Assembly (NCBI GenBank): GCA_025642075.2
Contig: JAODUO010000434.1
Location: 187,501-251,500 of the forward strand
Direction of reading: 5' to 3'
Length of the DNA stretch: 64,000 nucleotides
Source of the DNA: Ridgeia piscesae
Taxonomy: Eukaryota > Annelida > Polychaeta > Sabellida > Siboglinidae
Positions within the stretch are counted from its first letter, which is position 1; the number at the start of each line of letters is the position of its first letter. The position numbers and the translations under genes were made by a program. The notes beneath the pieces were generated by a model. That model searched no databases, had not been told where the DNA came from, and was given only the letters and a program-made list of their open reading frames with translations. Below, piece after piece: positions 1 to 12,154 of the stretch.

Positions 1-450
1 TGAGCGCAAAGAACAATCAAAACGTCGTGATGGTGATTCTTGAACTATCGACTATACTAATCCCACATGATTGACTACTATCTTTATTAGTTAGAGTGTC
101 AAAATTATGTCGGTGATGCAAACTAGAGCATCACTAATATTCTCAGGTTGGAGACTGGCGAAATCGAAAGAGTAGGTATTGGTGACATCAGACGTTCTGT
201 TATAATGGCGCTGTCCGTGCTGTTTCAATTGTATGTCTTCAACGAGGTTATTCTATTAAGTTCTGGCACATTATTTTAGTGTGGTGACTATGCTTGTTAA
301 TATTCAACTTCGATTAACTTATTTAGGGTTCCAAATAAGACCTAAGAGGTACATTTTGTTGCTCTTTAATTTACAACCTAAACATGTATATTATGTATCT
401 ACCGTATAAGGTGATTCCAACTCAGCTAAGTTGCTAGCAAAATGTGACAG

Positions 451-456
451 TTTATT
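451..456 (-). promoter_or_regulatory. Poly(A) signal of left DHHC-like copy
   Basis: TTTATT on the plus strand is AATAAA on the minus strand, about 90 nt downstream of the stop of the 547-900 exon. The same signal sits at the equivalent place in the right arm (5280-5285). Confidence 0.5.
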
Positions 457-546
457 TACAGATAAACAAATTGTTTCAATGAAATATGGAAACCCAACAT
501 TTTGCTGTAAAACAAAATGGTTTATCGCAATTCTCCGCGGTCGACT

Positions 547-900
547 CTAGACATAGCGAAGCTCGACTGTTCTCCGGCACCTTCGTCTCAGTACATGAGA
601 AGGAAAGTGCTTTGCAATTAAGACGAACGCACCTACGTGAATGAGGATAGTCATGTAATTCCCGGCGACCAGCGGCACAAGTTTCAACCATTTGTCACCA
701 TAGACGAACGGGATGTCACTTTCGAAGATGACGGTAATGAGGAAGATGGCGGAGACAAGACACGACAGGCCAATGAAGACTGTGTACATGCCAATGTTGT
801 CAGCGGTGATGCAACGTTGCAGGACGCAGCTATGGCGAAATCGATGGTAGTAACAGCGTCCACAGATGAAGCAATGACTGACGCCAACCGGTTGTACGAT
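547..900 (-). CDS. Terminal exon, degenerate ZDHHC24-like palmitoyltransferase (left copy)
   Basis: On the minus strand a TTTAG acceptor (901-905) is followed by an open frame of 117 codons plus stop. It reads through SHCFICGRC, then CYYHRFRHSC, then VLQRCITADN, then two hydrophobic stretches and a basic tail (LRRRCRR). The spacing HC-x2-C-x2-C...C-x4-C...N matches the cysteine-rich domain of DHHC S-acyltransferases, closest in feel to ZDHHC24 (HC-x2-C-x2-C, DHHC, GRC). The catalytic DHHC block is replaced by FRHS-C, so the active cysteine is missing or shifted by one residue. Those enzymes transfer palmitate to protein cysteines at internal membranes; this copy may not be catalytic. An AATAAA about 90 nt past the stop supports a genuine gene end. 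No upstream exons are visible in the spacer. It could be a duplicated pseudogenic exon. Confidence 0.5.
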   Translation of the reverse strand: MVQPVGVSHCFICGRCYYHRFRHSCVLQRCITADNIGMYTVFIGLSCLVSAIFLITVIFESDIPFVYGDKWLKLVPLVAGNYMTILIHVGAFVLIAKHFPSHVLRRRCRRTVELRYV

Positions 901-984
901 CTAAACTTTCACAAGTAAAATAATGTATCAATGGTGTGTGAGGGTTACGCACGCGAGCACGCACACGCACAAACATATACGCAC

Positions 985-1960
985 ACCACCACGGGCGTCG
1001 AACGGTGAGGGACGGGGGGGCACGCGTCCCCCCACTTTTCAGCATGGGAATTGTCCCCCCAACGTTTCAGCTCAGAAAAATTGCGAGGCATATAACCTGA
1101 CTCACCACTCATCTCTCTTAAAAGCCGCTACACAGGACTACCTAGACAATAAACTCGCGATATTAAGTTCCGACCACCCGTTAGTAAATCAACTAGATAA
1201 ATTGCTTGGCTGGCCACACCGCGCAACTTGATCTTACTTTAGATATTATTTATAGGCTCTAGCTAAAGGCTCAAGCACATTGTAAATTATGAAATTTGTG
1301 TTGCACTTTCACTCCTCGCCTGCTTGATGCTTATCGCCTACGGCAGAAGCGGCAGTTTCCTGCACTTTGTGTAACTTATTCCCATTTGAATGATGACAAC
1401 TTTCTTTGCCAAAATGTTGTATTGGGAAGTTTTACACAGCATAGGCGTCGATCGGTGGGGGACGAGGGGGACGCGTCAGCCTGAGGGGGGTCAGCATAGG
1501 AAATGTCCTCACACTTTTTTTAGTTCATACAACAAATTTAAAGGCAGATATAGCGAGACTGATCACTCCCCTCTCTTATAAACTCTACATCGGTCTAGTA
1601 GTAAAATTAATACAAATTATACGAGTTCAGATATAAACTTCCGACTACCTAGTGGAAAATCACTGGATATATTGCTTGGTTAGCCGCAGCCCGCAAATTG
1701 ATCTTAGTCTGGTAAATATTCATCATGCCAGGCTCTGTTATTTTGTTCCCTTATGTTGATATATTAATAGGCATTAGCCATCAAACACATTATTAATTTT
1801 TGTTTGCCCTGTCACCCCTTTGATTGCAGCTTGGTCGCCCTGTTGGATACTTATATCGCCTACGGCGGAACCAGCGGATTCCTGCACTTGTGTAATTTGA
1901 TCCCATTTTGAGTGATGACAAATTTCTTTGACAAGAGGTGGGTTTGGGAAGTCCCCCATA
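985..1960. repeat. Two-copy divergent tandem duplication, unit about 470-510 bp
   Basis: Unit 1 (about 985-1445) and unit 2 (about 1446-1960) share an ordered series of matching blocks. GGCGTCGA-CGGTG...GGGAC recurs at 998 and 1445; CTCATCTCTCTTA resembles CCCCTCTCTTATAAA; ATTGCTTGG recurs at 1201 and 1671; TATCGCCTACGGC recurs at 1330 and 1853; and the following TGATGACAA-TTTCTTTG recurs at 1390 and 1913. Neither unit has a coding frame I recognise. The divergence says it is old. Confidence 0.7.
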
Positions 1961-2161
1961 GGCATCTCTGTAACCTCTGCATCGTGTCACTCTATGAATC
2001 AGGCAAGCTGTGTTGGGTCCAAAGTCTACACCCCAAATGTTCAGTGATTGGGGCGGGCCATGGCCGCTCTTTATATATAAAGGTTGCCAAGATAACTATT
2101 TTAAATAGCATAACATAAAAGCCTTTGTTTATTTTTTAATTAGCACCATACCAACAATGAA
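1961..2161. other. Short unannotated gap
   Basis: Sequence between the tandem duplication and a LINE fragment. No gene or repeat recognised. Confidence 0.5.
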
Positions 2162-2821
2162 TTATTTGTATTCGATCCGCTGTTTGATAGAAAGCCAGTG
2201 GAGATCGATTAAAACAGCAGTGATGTGGTCGTGTTTCGTCGTTTTGGTTATGAGCCGGGCAGCAGCATTTTGTACTCTTTGGAGTTTCGGAAGAAGGTGG
2301 TCGGAAATGCCGTATAGCAGGCAATTTCCGTTGTCAAGGCGAGACCTAACGTAGGTATGAATCATAATTTCTGTTGTTTTTTGATCGAGAAGATTTCGGA
2401 TTTTTCTAATACAATGAATATGGAAATAGGCTATACGATAAATGTGCTGCACTTGGTTATTCATGCTTAGAGCATCATCGAAGAAAACGCCAATGTTCTT
2501 GGCAACGGTGGACACTGGCACAACGGTATCACCAAGTTCTATGTGCGGCATAGAAAGTTTGATCTTTTTATGTGGCGCGCACATCACAATAATTTCTGTC
2601 TGTGTAGCATTGAATTTCACTTTATTTAAATTCATCCAATCTTGAAATTCTGCGACACAATCTTGGACGCGCGTGACTGCATGCCTGGATTGTGTCTTCG
2701 TCTGAGTGCGGACTGGACGCGAGATACAGTTGGGTGTCATCAGCATATAGGTGAACGTTTATCCCGTGTCGACGTGCGATATCACCGAGTGGAGCAGTGT
2801 AGCAAATAACATGATATATAC

Positions 2822-2823
<2 letters not shown>
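2162..2823 (-). mobile_element. L2/CR1-like LINE fragment, RT palm/thumb (broken)
   Basis: The minus strand encodes reverse-transcriptase palm sequence with the catalytic YADD block (HLYADDTQLYLASS) near 2735. After a frameshift near 2700 it continues into the thumb and C-terminal segment: FNATQTEIIV, then QRVQNAAARLI, then LIDLHWLSIKQRI. That order and the LHWL ending are typical of L2/CR1-type non-LTR elements. The 5' side is cut off at the (GT)n run at 2824, and the frameshift makes it non-functional. Confidence 0.8.
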
Positions 2824-3147
<324 letters not shown>

Positions 3148-3191
3148 TGCATAATCTAAACCCACCACTAACCCTACCTCTAATCCCAATT

Positions 3192-3460
3192 TAAAAGTCT
3201 ACATATCATGCGTACTTCCAGCAATGGCATACGGCGCTGAAATATAGGCACCCATCAGTCCAACAAAGAACTAGCTAGCAGCCGCACAAACAAAGATGAA
3301 AAGGAGTACGTTAAACATCACATACCGGGATAGAAACAAATATCTGGATAAGAGAAACGAAGAAGGTCACAAATGTTATTGAACAAATCAGAAGACGGAA
3401 GTGGACCCGGGCAGGGCACGTCAGCAGGATACGAGGTAACTCAACCTACTGAACTAATCA
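3192..3460 (+). mobile_element. RTE-like LINE fragment, RT C-terminal region
   Basis: Plus-strand frames read VLPAMAYGAE, then (after a shift) LAAAQTKMKRSTLNITYRDR, then KVTNVIEQIRRRKWTRAGHVSRIRGN. This order, with the KW-AGH-R block, is the conserved end of many RTE-like endonuclease-reverse transcriptases. Stops and frameshifts show it is dead. A sister copy sits at 16981-17335. Confidence 0.75.
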
Positions 3461-4747
3461 ACCAGGTGGCGCCATTACGCAATTCGGGCTTCGTGCTGCC
3501 AACCGCCAGCGTGCCGTTACCACGTTACGCCGCATTCATTCAATAGTAATTTCTTAACACACGTTGTAAATATGCCTTACATTAATAACAGTTTGAGTCT
3601 AAAATAACTCAAAGATGAACTGAAAAGAGATATAAACAGCGCCCGTGTGTCATATTATGTTATTACGCAATTATGCCACAGTCCCCAGTTGGCTATCAGC
3701 GCCTCCTAGCGATAGTGTAGGTTCCCCATTAGCAACTGACCCGAGTTGGAGTCAGGTTATACAGTCGATACAATCATATCATACCCGAAAACGTCATGCG
3801 TTAATAATACTATGTTAGTGGGGATTATTGGCATTTACTCTGATAAACACTCTTGTAAATGTGTATGCTCTACAGGGCATGCATATTCTAGAATATACCG
3901 GTCTCATAAGAAACAATCGTACACAGCGATCAGAATGGAAATGAACAATAATCACTGTAAGCGTTAACAGAATATGTGTTATATTAACAGTGGTATATTA
4001 CCATGTCTTGTTCGTGTAATTATTGTTCACATAAAGTGCACTGAACACTCTGATATATAAAAATGTTGAAGTTACAATGCGACACGTTTCGCATTATAAA
4101 TATTATTAATGAACATTGTGAACTCGAGTCGACCACAAATATCCTTTAATTGTATAATTGTTTTAAGTGTTTGTGACAATAAAATAATGACTGTTTGTAC
4201 ACGGATCATGTTTCATGTATCGTCCCTCGTATTTAGATAGGCATCGTAACAGAAAGTTGTTAGTCTACATATAATGCACTTTGAATAAATGTATATTATA
4301 TGAATAATAATAATAAAGGCAATTTTTATAGCACCGGTATCGGCCACGTGGTGGCGCTCATAGCACTTAGAATAGCGGTAATGTATTACCGTTAATACTG
4401 TGGAAGGACGCAAGACACGTGTGGATCATTGCCTGCATGTGTTTATTGCATCCAACTTTATCATCGTTCAATACCTGGCCACGAATTATAGGCGTGGCTG
4501 CGCCATACCACCGAGTTGGACAATATTTCACACTCAAGTTCCAATATGCGCAGCGCTACAGCACATGCGTGCAGCAGGTTATAACCGGGTACAATTGCGT
4601 ACCTATACACGGACTACATTGCGCATTTAAGGACCAGTTAACACCCTGCCACACTGACATGGGATTCTATTGATCACCTAAATGTGCAATCAACAAATAA
4701 AATATGGAATTGTATATGTGTGAGCGCGTGTTCGCGCGTGTGTATGT
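3461..4747. other. Inverted-repeat spacer, no gene recognised
   Basis: AT-rich sequence with only short frames. I see no domain, RNA gene or tandem array here apart from a GT/CG-alternating stretch (4715-4790) that leads into the right arm. Confidence 0.6.
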
Positions 4748-4835
4748 GTGGTGTGCGTGTATTGTGTGCGTGTGCGCGCTCGCGTGCGTAACCCTCACAC
4801 ACCATTGATACATTATTTTACTTGTGTATGTTTAG

Positions 4836-5189
4836 ATCGTACAACCGGTTGGCGTTAGTCATTGCTTCATCTGTGGACGCTGTTACTATCATCGATTTCG
4901 CCATGGCTGCGTCCTGCAACGTTGTATCACCGCTGACAACATTGGCATGTACACAGTCTTCATTGGCCTGTCGTTTCTTGTCTCCGCCATCTTCTTCATT
5001 ACCGTCATCTTCGAAAGTGACACCCCGTTCGTCTGTGGTGACAAATGGTTGAAACTTGTGCCGCTGGTCCCCGGGAATTACATGACTATCCTCATTCACG
5101 TTGGTGCGTTCGTCTTAATTGCAACGCACTTTCCTTCTCATGTACTGAGACGAAGGTGCCGGAGAACAGTCGAGCATCGCTATGTCTAG
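4836..5189 (+). CDS. Terminal exon, degenerate ZDHHC24-like palmitoyltransferase (right copy)
   Basis: Mirror copy of the 547-900 exon: the acceptor TTTAG (4831-4835) is followed by 117 codons and a TAG. Residues 9-27 carry HCFICGRC and CYYHRFRHGC, where family members have DHHC. CITADN and the membrane segment after GMYTVFIGL follow, then a second hydrophobic stretch near residues 85-100 and a basic tail. Left and right copies differ at the residue before the last motif cysteine (Ser versus Gly) and at several conservative positions, yet neither has a stop. That fits either retained coding function or recent duplication. Family assignment rests on cysteine spacing and position of the membrane segments only. 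Confidence 0.5.
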   Translation: MVQPVGVSHCFICGRCYYHRFRHGCVLQRCITADNIGMYTVFIGLSFLVSAIFFITVIFESDTPFVCGDKWLKLVPLVPGNYMTILIHVGAFVLIATHFPSHVLRRRCRRTVEHRYV

Positions 5190-5279
5190 AGACGATCACG
5201 GAGAATTGCGATAAACCATTTTGTTTTACAGCAAAATGTTGGGTTTCCATATTTCATTGAAACAATTTGTTTATCTGTA

Positions 5280-5285
5280 AATAAA
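5280..5285 (+). promoter_or_regulatory. Poly(A) signal of right DHHC-like copy
   Basis: AATAAA about 90 nt after the stop at 5189, matching the position of the signal in the left arm. Confidence 0.5.
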
Positions 5286-5735
5286 CTGTCACATTTTGCT
5301 AGCAACTTAGCTGAGTTGGAATCACATTATACGGTAGATAAATAATATACATGTTTAGGTTATAAATTAAAAGCAACAAAATGCACCTCTTTGGCCTTAT
5401 TTGGCCCCCTAAATAAGTTAATCGAAGTTGAATATTAACAAGTATAGTCACCACACTAAAAATAATATGCCAGAACTTAATAGAATAACCTCGTTGAAGA
5501 CATATAATTGAAATAGCACGGACAGCGCCATTATAACAGAAAGCCTGATGTCACAAAAACCTTCTACTTCGATTTCGCCAGTCTCCAACCTGAGAATATT
5601 GGTGATGCTCTAGTTTGCATCACCGACATAATTTTAAAACTCTAACTAATAAAGATAGTAGTCAATCATGTGGGATTAGTATAGTCGATAGTTCAAGAAT
5701 CACCATCACGACGTTTTGATTGTTCTTTGCGCGCA

Positions 5736-6071
5736 CGACTGAACACTGAAAATGACTATTTCGATGAAGCAGTTGGACTTGTGTGGGAACTGTTCCGACA
5801 TTAGATTCGACAGTCTCGAGGCAGTGTTCCCCAGTCCAGATACATATACACAATGCAATTCGAACAGTCCCCGAGAAGACGTGTTACAATGAGATCGAGT
5901 TATAATCATTTAGTTATCGACGACGTCAACAACGATCCGATTTCAACCTCAGTTATGGGCTTAAACGCGGCCAATAGATAAGTTTGTTGTCCGTACATTG
6001 TGACATTCTCGATGAACACAGAGCGAATTAGTGTTTTTTTAATAGTGGCTCAGCATCCGTTGTCTTTGTTG
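5736..6071. other. Flank between inverted repeat and glycosyltransferase gene
   Basis: No domain recognised. It would contain the 3' untranslated region of the minus-strand gene that stops at 6072. I see no canonical AATAAA for it. Confidence 0.5.
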
Positions 6072-7244
6072 TCAAAGAGTCTTCTTTGAGATTAGTTTGA
6101 GGAATAGCCTCTGGTACCGTTCACACCAACGAAACTCCGGCGATCTGTTGCCGTATAGGATGTTCAGCAACGGCCTAACTCGCTTCCATGTCCTCTCTTC
6201 GTGTGATTTCAGCAGCAAATGAGCATCTATTGCTCCATGGAGTGTGCGAGGCGCCCAACTAATGCGGTCGATGCGATCTTTACCACATTCTCTCCGGACA
6301 TAAGCCACCGAACCATTGCCGAAATGACGCTGCCAATCATCCACCCACATACTCATCATGTGCTGGTCCATGTTCCAGCCCACATTACCACCTTTCTTGA
6401 CGGCCTTCCTCGCGGTGGCACCAAACATGCTTTCGGCGTATGTCAGGATGTCGCCAGCACACGAAGGGAGAACTGTATGGCGACGGATCAGCTCCCGCCA
6501 CGTTGTTACATTCGCGACGAAATTCGACATTGGCAGCAAGCGATAAGCGGTACCGTTGTGCCGGAAGTACCCACAACAGAACGCGTTAATGCTTACTACA
6601 GACGAGCGGCCCGACGATAGATCGTAAGTCGAAGCTTTCACTGGCCAGATGTCGGCGTCTGATGTCACCAGAACACTGTCCGAGCTACCGTTGAAGGGGA
6701 CAAATGCAGCGGCAAACAGCCGACCAACCTGGCTCAGCATCACGGAGTTCACCGACGGCACCCCTTGTAAGAACACGACAATGGCGCCCTGTTCGAGTGT
6801 ACTCTCCAGGATGTGGTTCCTTGCCGGCGTACTGCGCCATTTTTGTAGATCGCCGACGATCAATACGACACTGCCGTACCCAATGCGTCTCCATGCCAAC
6901 GTCGTGAGGGGCAACAGAAACGAGTACGTGAACGAGTCGCCGTCCCAGTTGGACGAGAAGACAGCGTATCGCTTATGCGACTGGTTCCCTGCCAACACCA
7001 CGAGGCACGGTGTAGACAATATAACGTCGTAACCCTTCCGATGTGGTGCCCCATCTTGGGACGATTGCAGTGCTGACGGCGTCATGGCGAGGAGTTTCTC
7101 AGGTGCGGTTTTCCGAAGCTCAACGGTTGTTTTTGTTATGTATCGCCGATATATGATTACAGCGACTACGAATATGACAAATACGGTAAATCCACACATT
7201 TTTCTCACTCCCAAACCATGCACGACCCTGGGAGGCGACGCCAT
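6072..7244 (-). CDS. Putative type II membrane glycosyltransferase (GT-A-like, DxD motif)
   Basis: An uninterrupted 390-codon frame. The start lies in a good Kozak context (A at -3, G at +4). Residues 17-32 form one hydrophobic anchor preceded by basic residues (VRK) and followed by YRR, the layout of a Golgi type II enzyme. A hydrophobic strand ends in TSDADIW (D196-A-D198), the DxD signature that binds a metal-nucleotide-sugar in GT-A folds. A later NMDQH block (D293, H295) and LHG (H336) could complete the site. Six N-x-S/T sequons (N87, N185, N230, N245, N310, N366) fit a lumenal domain. GC is clearly higher than in the flanks and the frame has no intron. I cannot name the CAZy family, acceptor or product. 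It could be an intronless member of a lineage-expanded family. Confidence 0.7.
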   Translation of the reverse strand: MASPPRVVHGLGVRKMCGFTVFVIFVVAVIIYRRYITKTTVELRKTAPEKLLAMTPSALQSSQDGAPHRKGYDVILSTPCLVVLAGNQSHKRYAVFSSNWDGDSFTYSFLLPLTTLAWRRIGYGSVVLIVGDLQKWRSTPARNHILESTLEQGAIVVFLQGVPSVNSVMLSQVGRLFAAAFVPFNGSSDSVLVTSDADIWPVKASTYDLSSGRSSVVSINAFCCGYFRHNGTAYRLLPMSNFVANVTTWRELIRRHTVLPSCAGDILTYAESMFGATARKAVKKGGNVGWNMDQHMMSMWVDDWQRHFGNGSVAYVRRECGKDRIDRISWAPRTLHGAIDAHLLLKSHEERTWKRVRPLLNILYGNRSPEFRWCERYQRLFLKLISKKTL

Positions 7245-7344
7245 GTTCCGTTGTGAAGTGATGTCCTGGAAAAGATATCAAAACGCTACATGATTATAAT
7301 TAATGAGAATGTCGTAAACAAATTCTCACCATGTAAACTTTGGC

Positions 7345-7367
7345 ATATATATATATATATATATATA

Positions 7368-7438
<71 letters not shown>
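7345..7438. repeat. (TA)n microsatellite
   Basis: Nearly pure AT dinucleotides, broken once by TTTTAA near 7370. Confidence 0.97.
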
Positions 7439-8011
<573 letters not shown>

Positions 8012-8044
8012 TCTTGTGCATGTATATATATTCTATACCACTAC

Positions 8045-8195
8045 GTATGTCTTTGCACTGGCGTCCTTGCAGATATCGTATCATTTTTAACTCTGTTTCA
8101 TTACTTCATGTAAGCAGCATACAAACTATTACACAATACCGACGTCAATTGAAAACTTACCTTAATAACCTTGGTAGGTACATGGCGTGTCTATA
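8045..8195 (+). mobile_element. L2-like LINE remnant with internal deletion
   Basis: The plus strand reads LHWRPCRYRIIF, the hallmark near the end of L2/CR1 reverse transcriptases (LHWLP...RI-FK). About 25 codons later it reads YRRQLKTYLNN, which in intact elements lies much further on. A deletion between the two is likely. Confidence 0.5.
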
Positions 8196-10499
8196 CTAAT
8201 AAAAGTTACATTATTATCATTAGTTGTTCCTATGTTACGCTTCGGGAATTTTTCGCAGCCATCACGTCGTAACTACTGATTTATTGAGGTGCAAATAAAC
8301 ATATTTCAGGGAGCAGATACCCCTTCTGCTCCAAAGTTTGTGCTCGAAGCATTAGTATTTTAAGATGTTTGTGCGAGCGTGATGAGTTAATGAAACCATG
8401 TATTCAGCAAACTTATTTTAAACAAACCTTCTGAGTTAATATTTATACATACTATGTTAAGTTATGTCTAGATATTGTATCACAATTTACTTTATCTTCA
8501 ACAATCTGAATGTCAGCCGAGGAGTGACCAATCCAACCTCTATGTCTGAGATGTAATGCTTAAACGAACCACACCAGGACAAGTGCGCATTTCAGGTGTA
8601 TGGCACAGTGGACATTTCGCTGGAAAAAGGAAACGATTCGGTCTTATCTGTAAAATATGAGGTAGTCAATGCCCTCGTCACGGAATCCGCTGTCCGAGGG
8701 AAATGTTATCACACACCGAACGAATTATGGTGAATGCTACGGTTGCACAAGCAATCGATTCACTGCGCTGCGCTGCCTAGCTACACTGCAATCGATGGTA
8801 TCTAAGCAATTAACCAACATCGTCATAGGCCGCCTTGTGAAAATGGAACCGTTAAGGTTAAGCAAACACACTGTTACGGAACTAGAACGTTTCTTACGAA
8901 AATAGACTGGCAAAATCAAACGTTCACGTCAAAAGACGCCAGGCCTATTTTCAAAACCATGTGTCCTTCCTGCATTAAGTTATGATTAACAGCACATTAC
9001 ATTTTTTCTCGTGTCATGAGCCACAGATAAAACGTAAAGATATTCCTTATCAGGTGTAAAAATGGGTACGGACGATTTATACCAAGTTCAAATTTGAGGT
9101 CATCAGTGTATATTGCTTAATTAATTAGACATTCAAAAATGATTCCCACTTACAGTCACTCTCACCAGTAATCAGTGGCAGTGCAAGTGGCAGTGTCGCA
9201 CATTGGTGACGTGTGTTCAGACGAGCAGTTTTATGAATTGAAATGTTTAAAATACAAATATTGTGGAAACTAAAGAGCAGTTAATCCAGTGATCGTAATT
9301 TCACGATGTCGCTGTCTATACTTACTTCTGACAGGCTGACATTGAAGTTTGAACGTTCCAGTAGTTATCATTTGATGCCAACGGCAACGTGCCAACGACG
9401 TCGTCGGCGTTGCTGCCGAATTTCTGTGATATATTCCCCCATTTTTGTGAACATTGCTTCAAGGGGCGTCATCAGTGAGAACTTGCAGGCTATTCGTAAC
9501 CGATGCTTCTGTGTTTGTAACGTGGGCTCGCACCATTCCATAGCGACTTTTTCACGGTAAAGCAGCAATTTGAACTTGAAGTGAGAGTTTCGGCAAATCA
9601 GTATCTGCCATTTTTAAGAAGGTCGAAGTTCAACTTAGTATTGTCATCTCATTGGTTGTTTAATTCGAGTCACTCGTACTTCTTACTAGTTACTCGGACG
9701 ATATTATACACGTACGATTTTCATCCGATTTTGCGATACACGTATGAATCGGAAGGTTTCAAACGAGTCTATCGTACGTGTATCATCCCCGTCATTATTG
9801 CACATACGCTTTTTACCACATTACTTACGCCGGTGTTAATAATAAATAAATATCTTATCATCCGTGTTTGTGTTACAGCTTACATTGTCTGCAATAAATC
9901 AACCGTAATTTTCCGATGCTAAAATAGCGCAAACGTTATTTAGACTACTAAATATAAGTATGTTACACTGTAGTAAGTTTCAAATATTGACCAAGTATTT
10001 GTAAGGGAGCGGCCATTGTTTATCTGTTGGGCCGGAGGAAATGGGGGGCATACACAGTCCTGAAATTAATACTAATACATACAACTTTATTTGTCATTCT
10101 ACTATATTTTACTTTGTAATTAGTGTTTATATTGCATGTATTATGATTGTGACTATCACACACTCTCTCAAAGTAACTTAACATAATGATCTGGAAGCAA
10201 ATTGTTGTTACTTTAACATAAACACCATACCATTGAAATCAATCATATCGTACACATATAGATTGATGATAGGTCTTGTGTGTGACAAGTACCCTTCATG
10301 TTTACATATTCTTATTGGGTTTTTTCTATAACATATATAAGTAACGGTGGTTGTCTTCTCATATGCATTTCCCCACACAGCAGTAATTACGAACATCTTA
10401 GGCATGATGAGTACAGAGTATATAACAAATGACTATTTTACAGATGCTTGACTCTATTCATATTCAGATTCCTAGCCATTTTATCTTCTTACTATGGTC
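8196..10499. other. No recognisable gene
   Basis: AT-rich sequence. Short open frames at 8669-8905 (+), 9306-9560 (+) and 9368-9568 (-, a basic run RRRRR near its end) match no family I know and lack convincing context. No tandem array or RNA gene seen. Confidence 0.5.
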
Positions 10500-11780
10500 A
10501 TTTCAACCTAACTGACAGTACATTTTGTAGTATAAAAGGTTTCGATATTATTTCCATTCATGCTAGTGGTGAGATTTTTGTTATCAGCAAATATTATACG
10601 TGTCATAACAGTTGATATTTTACGCATGTTATAAAATATAGGCTAAATAAAATTGGACCAAGTATGGAACTTTGTGGTACACTACATGTTATATTTTAGT
10701 AAGTTACATTTGTGTCATTCATAGATACATACGGTTTTCTGGTGTTCAGCTGGCTATGTAACCAAAACTATGCACACATCTAATGCCATGATGTTCTAGT
10801 TTCCGTAACAAAATGGTGAAGTCAACAGTGTTAAATGCCTTATTGTTTAAATATGTAAAAACTGCTAATGAAGATTATGTGTTATTCACTGCTGTTGCTA
10901 ATCCCTCTACCAATTCTAATATTGCCGTTATAGTGGAGTGTTTTCTTCTAAATCCATACTGCCCATTGTATAGGGTTTTTTAACATTCAAGAAAGACATT
11001 AATCTACTATGAATATATTTTCTAGTATTTTCGAGAACTGAAGTAAAACAAAGCGTGTAGTTAGAGAGAATTCTTGTGCATGCTCATTTTTTAATATCGG
11101 GATTACCCGCAAAATTTCATGTTATCTCCATTTTGTGTCGAATTGTTGAATATGTGCTTAAGATATTTTAGAATACCAGCGTGTCGTATTACTATCTTAA
11201 TTAGGCATACATCAATATCATCATGATCTTTTACTTTTAGTTTAGCATTGTTGAAGGTTTAATGACCCTTCTATCCTTTCAGTATTTTATCATTTTCCTG
11301 TATTTGAAAATAATTAATAAAACATTTGCAATATTCTTTCTGCCACTGATTTCATTTGGCTGTCAGTTATTTTCTTTATTTCTTGTACTCCTGTTTTGTA
11401 TCTGTTCCATTTTTTAAAGAATGGTCTTTAAACAGTGTGTCATCCATAATTTATCCTGCCTTTTTGTGTTTCGTGTACATGGCTACTGATTGGGCAAATT
11501 GTTATAGAAATCTGTAAATAAGTTGATAAATCTATTACATGTTGTGTTAACATCTTCATATGTCCCATCGGTATGGCTAAATGTCCACGATTGTACTTCA
11601 TTACTCGTCCAACGACAGCACACAGTTTTGGGAAAACGAATGGTCCCCATCGCCGAAAAACTATCACCAAAAGTAAACATAATTATTGCAACACTGTACG
11701 AATGTATCGTACTGTCGTCGTCTGCCGCTAAAGTTTGCAAATGTTCAGTAAACACTGTCGTCTTAGCCTTAGGCACAACA
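10500..11780 (-). mobile_element. Decayed jockey/CR1-like LINE, RT region
   Basis: Minus-strand fragments appear in the order expected for one RT: a linker (CPISSHVHETQKGR) near 11460; a finger block (LYNGQYGFRRKHSTITAI) near 10880-10985; KAFNTVDFTILLRKLEHHGIR near 10770-10850; SVPQSSILGPIL near 10655-10685; and the catalytic block decayed to IFADNKNL near 10570. They lie in shifting frames with stops. The minus-strand frame at 11483-11776 joins this upstream. Confidence 0.75.
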
Positions 11781-12154
11781 CAGTGTCTGTCAAAACATTC
11801 ATGTTACACCACCTCTTCGAAAGGATAGACAACACTTCGTACGCGACTCGGACGCTGAAATCAGACTGCATATCTTGTAAAAAACGAAACGACTAACTTT
11901 GAATCTTTGACAACGAAATCGACCAATTTCTACGTTAGCTGCCATCTTTGTTTGTCTGAGTACGGCATACGCATACTCAGGATTTGGACGTTTCGTGCTC
12001 AAGTCTGAGTACGATATCGTTATCGTACTCAGAATGTTTGGTGACCTCCGTGAGTACACCCGGGTAAGGAGGTTGGCATGTTTTGGGGTTTAATAAGGGT
12101 TTTATAACATCCTTTGTGGAAACGACATTTTTTTCATCTCACTGCCACTAGATG
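11781..12154. other. Gap between two minus-strand LINE copies
   Basis: Contains a short minus-strand frame (11799-12059) without recognisable motifs. Nothing else seen. Confidence 0.5.

Larger units (their letters stand above)
1..990. repeat. Left arm of long inverted repeat
   Basis: This stretch is the reverse complement, with scattered substitutions and small indels, of 4748-5735. The match runs from the first base of the window (pairing near 5735) through the exon-like 547-900 segment to the purine/pyrimidine-alternating stretch near 960-990. The arm probably continues outside the window. It holds a DHHC-like terminal exon on the minus strand and its 3' flank, including an AATAAA on that strand (451-456). 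The two arms are separated by about 3.76 kb of unrelated sequence. It may be a segmental inverted duplication of a gene end, or the terminal arms of a larger element. I see no terminal-inverted-repeat end typical of a DNA transposon. Confidence 0.9.
4748..5735. repeat. Right arm of long inverted repeat
   Basis: Reverse complement of 1-990. The match includes the splice acceptor, the 354-bp open frame, the poly(A) signal and about 450 bp beyond it, ending near GATTGTTCTTTGCG at 5716-5731. Most differences are single-base changes, so the duplication is old enough to have diverged but young enough to keep both frames open. Confidence 0.9.

Noticed and set aside
637..918. 93-codon plus-strand frame in the left arm (and its mirror at 4818-5099)
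   Set aside because: It is antisense to the DHHC-like exon, which has the splice acceptor, membrane segments and poly(A) signal; the duplication alone explains why both frames persist.
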